Shown: positions 1-9,100 of the stretch, piece after piece
Position numbering within the stretch: position 1 is the stretch's first letter
Layout of the letters: each line of letters starts with the position of its first letter
Source: an uncultured Prevotella sp.
GTDB lineage: Bacteria; Bacteroidota; Bacteroidia; Bacteroidales; Bacteroidaceae
Length of the DNA: 18,302 bases
Direction: 5' to 3'
NCBI GenBank assembly: GCA_905210845.1
Contig: CAJLYG010000041.1
Span: 1-18,302 of the forward strand
The notes under the pieces: model-generated
What the model was told of the DNA's origin: nothing
The model's input: only the letters and a program-made list of their open reading frames with translations
Database searches by the model: none
Translations under genes and position numbers: made by a program

Positions 1-72
1 CATGAAAAAACAATCATCAACGTGCATGACCGCTGACCGCGTGCATGCGTAAGCAATATAAACAAGAACCAA
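1..72 (+). other. Window edge, possible tail of an upstream gene
   Basis: This stretch precedes the efflux gene and is too short to annotate firmly. Frame 1 is open from base 1 to a TGA at 34-36, and frame 2 is open to a TAA at 50-52, so either could be the 3' end of an upstream gene. Given the two downstream efflux genes, the expected neighbour is the inner-membrane RND pump subunit, but the dozen visible residues carry no recognisable family signature. No promoter consensus stands out, which would suit co-transcription from upstream. Confidence 0.2.
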
Positions 73-1245
73 ATGAAAAAGATATTTTTAGTCATTTTAT
101 GGATGGTAGCCAACGTATCTGTCTGGGCTCAGCAGCGTATCACACTCGACGCGGCAATAGCCAAGGCGATGAGCGACTATCCTTCAATCAGGGCAAGTCG
201 GCTGAATGCCCGCAGCGCAGATGCCTTAAGAAAGTCGGCCAGCATCTTAGGTAACATGGAACTCAGTGGCGGGGGTGAAGAGATAGGGCATGGCAACGAT
301 GCTGTCTATACGTTGGCACGCCTTCGCCAGGATATAGATCCCTTTGGCGCTCATGGCATGCGCCGTAGGCTACAGGCACAGGCGGGGGTAGCCCAGGCTG
401 AGACTGGCGTGATTGAGAGAGAACTGATACGGCAGGTATGTGCCGACTATATCAATGACCATGCCGCCCTTCTGCGCTATGAGAACATGTCCAGGATGGA
501 TTCCCTTTATGCTGATTTCTCCCGAGTTGCCCGTTTGCGCTATGAGGCCAAAGCGATCTCTCTCCTTGAATATCAAACAGCCCTTCACCGTAGCCAACAG
601 GTCAAGCTTTCCTTGCAAGAGGCAAAGAAGGACCTACAGATGGCCCATCTCAACCTCAGCCGGTGGCTGTCGACTGACACGATCTATCAGGCGGCAGGTG
701 TAGATGATACGTTGGACGTGTCAGCCATTCTCTCGCAAGAACTGCATCCTAAGGCACTGTTAGGCCGTCAGTTGGTAAACCTGTCCCAGGCTGTTGCCAA
801 AGAGGCGAGTGCGCAGCGTCTGCCCAAATTCTTCTTAGAGGCAGGCGTGCAGAAATTGGGCTCTCAAAATGGCTATTACGCATGGCAAGTGGGTGTCAGC
901 ATCCCCATCGCCTTCGGTGCCACAAAGGCGACTGTAAAGTCGGCGAGGCTCTCTTCACAGCGTGCCCGCGCTGATGCGGAGGAAGTGAGCCGACAACTTG
1001 TAAGCAAGAGAAACTCCTTGAGAATGGAATACGACAAATATTTACAGAGCGTTGACTATTACCGTCGTGATGCCTTGCCCTTAGCCAAGGAGCAAAAGCG
1101 TATCGCCTTACTTTCCTATCAGGCGGGCAGTATCGGTTACCTTGACTTCATCCAGGCTGTGAATGGTGCATTGACAACGGAGATGAACTACGTTGAGGCT
1201 TACACAAAGCTATTAGAGGCAAAGTATAACTTAATTTATTATTAA
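73..1245 (+). CDS. TolC-family outer membrane channel of an RND efflux system (CusC/CzcC-like)
   Basis: A 390-residue outer membrane efflux protein, predicted to form the trimeric channel that lets a tripartite RND pump discharge across the outer membrane. The first 19 or so residues (MKKIFLVILWMVANVSVWA followed by QQ) look like a cleaved signal peptide. The rest alternates long amphipathic helices rich in Ala, Gln, Arg and Leu with short beta segments, arranged as two repeats, as in the OEP family. It is a little shorter than typical TolC/CusC proteins. The adaptor gene follows after 20 nt, so the two are almost certainly co-transcribed. In Bacteroidota heavy-metal RND operons the channel and adaptor genes often follow the pump gene, which would place the pump upstream of this window. 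Substrate cannot be read from this protein; copper/silver or cobalt/zinc/cadmium export is a family-level guess. Family confident, substrate not. Confidence 0.85.
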   Translation: MKKIFLVILWMVANVSVWAQQRITLDAAIAKAMSDYPSIRASRLNARSADALRKSASILGNMELSGGGEEIGHGNDAVYTLARLRQDIDPFGAHGMRRRLQAQAGVAQAETGVIERELIRQVCADYINDHAALLRYENMSRMDSLYADFSRVARLRYEAKAISLLEYQTALHRSQQVKLSLQEAKKDLQMAHLNLSRWLSTDTIYQAAGVDDTLDVSAILSQELHPKALLGRQLVNLSQAVAKEASAQRLPKFFLEAGVQKLGSQNGYYAWQVGVSIPIAFGATKATVKSARLSSQRARADAEEVSRQLVSKRNSLRMEYDKYLQSVDYYRRDALPLAKEQKRIALLSYQAGSIGYLDFIQAVNGALTTEMNYVEAYTKLLEAKYNLIYY

Positions 1246-1265
1246 TTATCAACAACGAAACGAAC

Positions 1266-2411
1266 ATGAAACAGTATATTTTTCCCTTGTTCATGATGTT
1301 AGCTCTCCTGGCATCATGCGTCAACAAAAGCAATCAGAGTCCTACGGACCAGTCCCAGGATCCGTCATCCACCAGTTTTTCCATCGACCGAGATATCGCT
1401 TCCGACGAGGGTATTCACTGGGGGAAAGCTTCCCAGCAATTGTTTTCATCTATCGTCAAGGCAAACGGTATCTTGAAGGTATCCCCAGAGAGTGAGGCAA
1501 GCGTAGCATCCCCCATCGGTGCCAATATCAAGCGGATCCTCGTCGTTGAAGGGCAGAGGGTGAGCAAGGGTCAGCCTTTGGCTCTCATGAGTCATCCCGA
1601 TCTGCTCGACTTACAAGGGCGTTATCTTTCGGCAAGCAGCAAGATGTCTTATGTCCTGCAGGAATACCAACGGCAGAAAAAGCTTTATGCCTCGAAGGTC
1701 GGGTCGGGAAAGGACTTCCAGCAGATCTCCTCTGAATATCGCCAATTAGAAGGCGAACTTCGTGTGACGGGGCATCAACTGTCTCTGTTGGGGATCAGTC
1801 TGAAAGCTGTTAAGGCTGGGCATACCGTCAGTGTCATCACCATCAAGAGTCCGATAGCGGGGACTGTTGAGACCATCCAAGCCCTTGTAGGGCAATATGC
1901 CGATCCACAGTCATCACTTTTTACGATTGTCAACTCCGATCACGTCTATGCTGATGTCATGGTCTATGAAAATGATTTTTCAAAAGTCAAGGAAGGTTGC
2001 GTGGCTCAGTTGACGTCTAAGTCGTGGCCGGGCAAGTATGACGGGAAGATAACATCAGTGGGAAACCTGTTTGATGATAGTAACAGAGCAGTGCATACGC
2101 GCATTGCCATCAACCCTGGCAGGGGAAGGCTCGTCCCTGGGTCCTATGTCACGGCCCTCATCCATTCTGGCAGTGTCCGTCGATGGGCAGTCCCAGACGA
2201 TGCCCTCGCTTCAGACGCAGACCGCTACTATGTCTTTGTCGTAAAAGAAAAGGGGAGTCGGCTTACATTCATTCCACGGGAAGTACATATTGGGCAACGC
2301 GCTAACGGGTTCAACGAGATCCGCTCAGGGGTCTCTTCCTCAGAAACCATTGCCCTGACAGGTGCCTACACGCTCATGTCAGAATGGAAGAAAGCAGATG
2401 CCGAGCAATGA
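1266..2411 (+). CDS. RND efflux periplasmic adaptor lipoprotein (HlyD/CusB-like membrane fusion protein)
   Basis: A 381-residue adaptor that would bridge an inner-membrane RND pump and the outer-membrane channel. The N-terminus is a lipoprotein signal ending in LLAS-C, with the lipidated cysteine at residue 18. Residues about 75-115 and 185-225 form the two halves of the barrel-sandwich (lipoyl-like) domain, marked by SPIGANIKRILVVEGQRV and KSPIAGTVETI. Between them lies a short helical hairpin (about 115-180). A beta-barrel follows, including NPGRGRLVPGSYVTA near residues 280-295, which is typical of HlyD/CusB adaptors. The gene lies 20 nt after the channel gene. No Met- or His-rich N- or C-terminal extension, as found in some metal-specific adaptors, is evident, so the exported substrate is unresolved. 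The stop overlaps an ATG (2408) that opens only a 32-codon frame, which I do not regard as a gene. Confidence 0.86.
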   Translation: MKQYIFPLFMMLALLASCVNKSNQSPTDQSQDPSSTSFSIDRDIASDEGIHWGKASQQLFSSIVKANGILKVSPESEASVASPIGANIKRILVVEGQRVSKGQPLALMSHPDLLDLQGRYLSASSKMSYVLQEYQRQKKLYASKVGSGKDFQQISSEYRQLEGELRVTGHQLSLLGISLKAVKAGHTVSVITIKSPIAGTVETIQALVGQYADPQSSLFTIVNSDHVYADVMVYENDFSKVKEGCVAQLTSKSWPGKYDGKITSVGNLFDDSNRAVHTRIAINPGRGRLVPGSYVTALIHSGSVRRWAVPDDALASDADRYYVFVVKEKGSRLTFIPREVHIGQRANGFNEIRSGVSSSETIALTGAYTLMSEWKKADAEQ

Positions 2412-2513
2412 GTCCTATCACGGTGATCCTGCCGATGATGAAAATAAAGGCCGAATGCAATAAAAGAGGTGGTGACTTCGTTTTTCTATTGTATTCATAC
2501 AAATAAAGAAGCT

Positions 2514-3128
2514 ATGATAGAATATATCAGGGGTGAACTGACAGATCTCACTCCGGCATTAGCGGTCGTAGAGACGGCGGGGGTGGGGTATGCCCTCAAT
2601 ATTTCCTTGAACACTTATAGTGCCATACAAGGCAAGAAGGAGGTGAAATTATTCGTCCATGAGGCGTTGGTAACAGGGGGAAGGGATGATTCCTTCTCCC
2701 TATATGGTTTTTCTTCCAAGAAAGAAAGGGAACTATATAGGTTGCTCATTACTGTCTCCGGTGTCGGAGCCAACACAGCCCGTATGATCCTCTCTTCAGT
2801 TTCACCGGGTGAACTGTGCAATATCATATCGACAGGTAACGAAAGAATGCTGAAGAGTGTAAAGGGGATAGGATTGAAAACTGCCCAAAGGATCATTGTT
2901 GACCTGCGAGACAAGATCGTATCCTTAGGTATTGCCGATGAGATTCCTGCCAGTGGCGGTCAGGTACCTGTCGCTAACAATGAGGTGAAGGATGAGGCTG
3001 TAAGTGCTCTCGCCATGTTAGGCTTCTCTCCAGCGCCATCAGCCAAGGTAGTCATGTCTATCTTGCAGAAAGATCCCACACTGCCTGTCGAGCAAGTCGT
3101 GAAGCTCGCCCTGAAGCAGATCAAATAA
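2514..3128 (+). CDS. ruvA: Holliday junction branch migration complex subunit RuvA
   Basis: A 204-residue RuvA, the usual length for the family. RuvA tetramers bind four-way Holliday junctions in the cytoplasm and load the RuvB hexameric ATPase for branch migration. The start at 2514 (MIEYIRGEL) is chosen over an in-frame GTG at 2469 because RuvA proteins begin exactly there. Domain I (about 1-65) is the OB fold, ending in the characteristic SFSLYGF segment. Domain II carries two helix-hairpin-helix motifs, SGVGANTA at about 82-89 and [11 protein letters not shown] at 116-126, which contact the DNA backbone. Domain III (about 155-204), the RuvB-binding three-helix module, follows an acid- and Gly-rich linker. 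sprA starts 42 nt downstream on the same strand. ruvA next to sprA is, as I recall, a linkage seen in several Bacteroidota, and functionally it looks incidental. Confidence 0.95.
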   Translation: MIEYIRGELTDLTPALAVVETAGVGYALNISLNTYSAIQGKKEVKLFVHEALVTGGRDDSFSLYGFSSKKERELYRLLITVSGVGANTARMILSSVSPGELCNIISTGNERMLKSVKGIGLKTAQRIIVDLRDKIVSLGIADEIPASGGQVPVANNEVKDEAVSALAMLGFSPAPSAKVVMSILQKDPTLPVEQVVKLALKQIK

Positions 3129-3170
3129 GAGGCTGACAGATAAAGTCGTCTTGGAATTATTAAGTCGTTT

Positions 3171-6100
3171 ATGAGGAAGCAGGTTATTTCCATGTTGATG
3201 CTATTTCTTGCCGTGTTTGTCATAGCAGGCTATGCCATCTCTGTACCTACTCCTCAGGACGACCATCGAAGGCAAAGTCAGGCTGCTTCACCCAAGCAGC
3301 AAAAGGATAACACCCAAAAGCAGCAGCAAAAGACAGGAGCCCAGCTGCCTTTGGGGGTAGCCCCAGTCGTTGAAGAAGATACCATCCCCGATTCCTTGCT
3401 TCATACCCGATGGAAAATACAGCGTACGATGCCTGTTACCTTGGACGACCTGAAGCAAAACGGCATGGACTTGAAGCGTCCCGACAACCTGAAGCAAGAT
3501 GTTGTCTATAATGACACGCTAGACAGATATGTCATTGGAACCAAGATGGGGGGAAGTTATCTGTTCGCCCCTATCATGATGACGGCAGAGGAGTATCGCT
3601 CCTGGACAGAGAGGCAGATGATGAGGGACTATTTCCGGTCAAAGAATGAGGAGACAGTGAAAACGAAAGGTAAAGAGAAGTTCGATTTCTCAGACATGCA
3701 CTTTGACTTGGGACCGGCAGAGAAAATCTTTGGCCCTGGAGGTGTGCGGATCAGGACTCAGGGTACGGCGGAATTGAAGTTCGGCGCAACGATGAAGAAC
3801 ATTGACAACCCATCCCTTCCTATCAGTCACAGGAAGACCACTACCATGGACTTTGATGAAAAGATCAACTTGAGCGTCAACGGAAAGGTGGGGGATAAGG
3901 TCAACATGAACTTAAACTATAACACGGACGCAACCTTTGACTATGATGCGCAGGACTTGAAACTGAAGTATGATGGCAAGGAAGATGAGATCGTCAAGTT
4001 AGTGGAAGGTGGCAATATCTCTTTTCCATCCAACTCTTCCTTGGTCAACGGGGCAAGCTCCTTGTTCGGCATCCGCACCGACCTGCAGTTTGGAAAGCTG
4101 AAACTGCAGTTGGTGGCATCACAGAAGAAAAGCGCGTCGAAGAGTGTTACTGCATCCGGGGGAGCCCAGACCACTCCTTTTGAGATCGACGTAGCTAACT
4201 ATGAAGAGAACAAGCACTTCTTCCTGTCTCAATTCTTCCGCGATAAGTATGATGATGGAATGGCAAGGTTGCCCAACCTCACCACAGGCGTTGTGGTCAA
4301 CCGGGTAGAAATCTGGGTGACTAATAAGACGGGGACGACTTCCAACACACGTGATATCGTGGCATTAACCGACTTAGGTGAGTGCTCCCATATCTCCAAC
4401 AAGCGATGGGCGTCCTCTGGTGTGGTGGCTGCCAACACATCGAACACGGAGTATTCGACAATAGTCAATAACTATGCCGATGCCCGGAATATAGATCAGA
4501 CGACAACGGTCTTGGACGGTGCCGGCCTTAATGGGGGGACTGACTACGAGAAAATGGAGAGTGCGCGCTTGTTGTCATCTTCTGAGTATACCCTGAACTC
4601 CTCCTTTGGGTATGTCTCTCTCAACTCCACGCTGCAGACGGACCAGGTGTTAGCTGTGGCTTTTGAGTATACGTATGGTGGTCAGACCTATCAGGTAGGA
4701 GAGTTCGCGTCGGATATTACGGACACAGGCAAAGCCCTTTTCGTGAAGTCCCTGAAGAACACGAACAATAGTCCTATCCAAGGCAACTGGGACCTGATGA
4801 TGAAGAATGTCTATTCCTTAGGTGCATCTACCATTGAAAAGGAAAAGTTTCGCTTAGACGTCAAATACAAGAGCGACACAACAGGAGTCTATCTTACTTA
4901 TATCCCAGAGACGCAGGTTAAGAATACTACCTTGCTGAAGGTGATCGGCGCTGACCGCCTTGACAATAACAACAAGGCCCATTCCAATGGATATTATGAT
5001 TATGTGGAAGGCTATACTATCAGCAATGGCAGGGTCTTCCTACCCAAGGTAGAACCTTTCGGAAGCTATCTCTACGGCTATCTGGTAAGCAAGGGCGTCC
5101 CGGCATCAGTTGCTTCCTCCTATGCTTTTACAGAATTGTATGATACGACAAAGACAGTAGCCAAGCAGAAGGCGGAAAAGGATAAGTTCTTGCTGGTCGG
5201 GCAATATCGAGGCACGTCTGCTAATGTCATCTCTTTAGGAGCCTATAATGTGCCACAGGGTTCAGTAGTCGTCACGGCAGGAGGGGTGACCTTGACGGAG
5301 GGCACAGACTATAGTGTCAACTACTCGGCGGGCGAGGTCACGATCTTAAACCAAAGCATACTGGATGCAGGGACCGCAGTCAATGTCTCCCTCGAAAGTA
5401 ATACCGACTACAGTCAGATGAGGAAGACCATGTTTGGGATGAACTGGGAGTATGACTTCTCGAAGAATTTCCAGATGAGTGGTACTTTGCAGCATCTTTC
5501 AGAACAGGCGTTGACGACGAAGGTCAGTATGGGGGAAGAACCTCTGAATAATACGATATGGGGACTGAATCTTAACTGGAAGACAGAAAGTCAATGGTTG
5601 ACGAATGCCTTGGACAAGATACCCTTCCTCCATGTCACCCAGCCTTCCAACATTTCTTTCACAGGTGAGTTCGCCCAGTTGATTGCCGGACAAAATCATG
5701 GCACGCAGGACAATGCTTCCTATTTGGATGACTTCGAGGATACCAAAAATGAGATCGATGTCAGCACCCCTACCTCATGGAGCCTGTCCAGTGTCCCTTC
5801 TTTCTTTGCAGAGTCCAGTGATAAGACAACGCTTGCCAGCGGCTATAACAGAAGCCAGATGGCATGGTACACCATTGACCCACTATTCACCCGCCGCAAC
5901 AGCAGCCTGACTCCTTCGCACATCAAGAGCGATCTGGACCAATTGTCCAACTTCTTTGTACGACAGGTCTATGTCAACGAACTTTTCCCAAAACGTCAAC
6001 AGAGCAGTTATAATGGGGTTACCTCTACCTTGTCTGTGCTGAACGTAGCTTATTATCCTAACGAGCGTGGTCCCTATAATTTCAGCACGGACTTGGATGC

Positions 6101-9100
6101 TAACGGACACCTGAACAATCCGCAAAACCATTGGGGTGGAATGATGCGGAAACTCGACCAGAGTGATTTCGAGACTTCGAATGTGGAGTATATCGAGTTT
6201 TGGTTGATGGATCCTTTTGTCTATTCCAATGAGCAGCCTGATGCCGCTGACTATGGTGGAGATCTGTATTTCAACCTCGGAGAGGTGAGCGAGGATGTCC
6301 TTCATGACGGTAAGAAATTCTATGAAAGTGGCATGCCGGTGGATGGCTCTGCTTCCTATACCACTACTCAATGGGGAAAGATCCCTTCCCAGGCAACAAC
6401 CACCTATTCTTTTTCTACAGCCGCAGGCACTCGCCAGTTGCAGGATGTGGGATTTAATGGGCTTACGGATGCGGAGGAGCAGTCTTGGGATTCATACAAG
6501 AATTTCCTGGATTATGTGTCAGCACATGTAACGAATGCGGCGGCGCGAGATTCCATGCTCAATGACCCCGCAGGCGATGACTACCATTATTTCCGTGGGT
6601 CGGACTATGACAATATGCAGGCTTCTATCCTTAGAAGATACAAGTATATTAACAATCCGCAGGGCAACTCACCGGACTCAGAAAACAGGACGGAGAGTTA
6701 TGACACCTCCTATAAGACCACGCCTGACGTTGAAGATATCAATCAGGATTATACCCTGAACGAATATGAGAAATATTACCAGTACCATGTCTCCCTACGG
6801 CCAGAAGACATGGTCGTGGGCAGGAACTTTATCGTGGACAAACGTGTGACCAAACCTACGTTGAGGAATGGGGAGAAGGACAAATCGGTTACCTGGTATC
6901 AGTTCCGGATCCCGGTGGATGAGTATGAGAAGAATGTGGGGAATCTGAGCGACTTTACATCCATCCGCTTTATGCGTATGTTCCTGACCCATTTCAAGAA
7001 GCCAGTTATTCTTCGCTTTGGCACGTTGAACCTTGTCCGTGGAGTATGGAGAGTTTATGAACAGTCGCTTGACCATTCAGCCCAAACAGGGACTATGGTA
7101 GCAAGTGCGGTGAATATTGAGGAAAATGGCGATAAGACTCCGGTCAACTATGTCTTGCCACCTGGGATTAGCCGTGAGACCGATCCTACCCAGCCTCAGT
7201 TGGTGGAGGCTAACGAGCAAGCACTTTCGATGAACGTCACGAACCTGAGCCACCAGGAAAGCAAGGCTGTCTATAAGGGAACAAACGTCGACTTGCGCAA
7301 CTATAAGAATATCCAACTATTTGTCCACGCCAATGCCTTGGAGGAGAATACGACCAATTTGACCGATGGGCAATTAGCTGCCTTTGTCCGTTTAGGGAGC
7401 GATTACAAGAACAACTATTATGAATATGAGATTCCCTTGAAGCTGACACCTGCTGGGGTGTATAGCTCTGGCAGCAGGGACGAGGTGTGGCCAGAAGAAA
7501 ACATGATGAATATAGCCCTGAGTCTTTTCACAAAATTGAAGAAAGAACGCAATAAGGCAATAGCCACAGGAGGAGCCTCTTATTCCAGGGAGTATTCAGC
7601 ATACGACCAGGACCATCCCGAGAACAGGGTGAGCGTAATGGGTAATCCTTCCTTGGGTGAAGTCTCAACGATGATGTTGGGCGTAAGAAACCTCTCCAAT
7701 ACGCAGAAATCGGGCGAGGTATGGTTCAATGAATTACGCGTCAAGGACTATAACAACAGCGGAGGATGGGCAGCACAGGGCAATCTCAATGTGCAATTGT
7801 CTGACTTAGGGACAGTCAATGCGCAAGGGAGATATATTTCCGAAGGCTTTGGTGGATTGGAAGACGGCATCAATACTCGATCAGACAGCAACGACAAGAC
7901 TGTGAGTGTCACTACAAGCCTCGAGTTAGGTAAGTTCTTTCCTGATAAGGCAAAGGTGTCCATCCCCCTTTATTATTCCTATACGAAGACTACCTCCTCT
8001 CCCAAATACAATCCCTTAGATACAGATGAACTGTTGGAGGATGCTCTCGATGCTTGTGCCAATAAGACAGAGCGGGATTCCTTGAAGTCAATAGCCGTTA
8101 CCAAAAAGGTGAATAGTAACTTCTCTTTGTCGAATGTGCGCTTCGGCATCCAGACCAAGCGGCATCCCATGCCGTATGATCCTGCTAACTTCACATTCTC
8201 TTATAGCCATTCACATCAATTTGAGAGTGGGGAGACGACTGTTTATGAAAAGGAGGACTCATGGAGAGGGGCGGTCAACTACAACTGGTCGCCGGTGTAC
8301 AAGACTTTCGAGCCTTTCCGAACGATTAAGAATAAGAGTAAATGGCTGGATATCTTGAAAAAATTCGGATTGAACTATTTACCGCAGAATGTGGCTTTTA
8401 ATAGTGAATTGTATCGCACCTACTATGAACTGCAGGAGAGGGATCTGGAAAGTACGGAGAACAGTCAGTTGCCACTGACCTTCAGCGAGCAATTCCTCTG
8501 GAACCGTGACTTTACCCTCCGATGGGATTTTACCAAGAATATCCACATGAATTTCCAAAGCGCTACCCATGCTGAGATCGAGGAGCCTTATACTCCCGTC
8601 AATAAGGACCTATACCCCGATCGCTATTCTGCATGGAAAGATTCCGTATGGACGAGCATTAAGCATTTAGGGACACCGCTTGACTATAATCAAAACTTCC
8701 AGCTCTCCTATCAATTGCCACTCAACATGATCCCAATCTTTGACTGGATTACTTCAGATGCAAGCTATAACGCCACTTACAGTTGGGTGAGAGGCACAGA
8801 ATTGGATGATGGCACTTCCTTGGGGAATACGATTACGAGTAATCGTATCCTGAACATGAACGGTACTTTCAACTTAGAGAAATTGTACAACCATATTCCT
8901 TTCCTGAAAAAGACGAACGAGCGGTTCAATCGCTCAAGGACGGTAACGAATAGGAGAGCCTCCTCGACGAGAGCAACCTCCCAACTGCAAAACGACAGGG
9001 GAAAGAATACGAAGGGGCAAAAGAGAGATGCCCAGGCAGAGCAGCAGAAAAAGGCTTTGCCCAAGAATCAGCGCAGTTATGAAAAGGAGATCACACTGCT

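Noticed and set aside
2408..2506. 32-codon frame whose ATG overlaps the adaptor stop (ATGA)
   Set aside because: Overlap looks like coupling, but the peptide shows no signal, motif or family resemblance and ends just before ruvA. Chance is more likely.
2469..2513. In-frame GTG giving a 15-residue N-terminal extension of RuvA
   Set aside because: RuvA proteins begin at the MIEYIRG position, and the extension has no conserved content.
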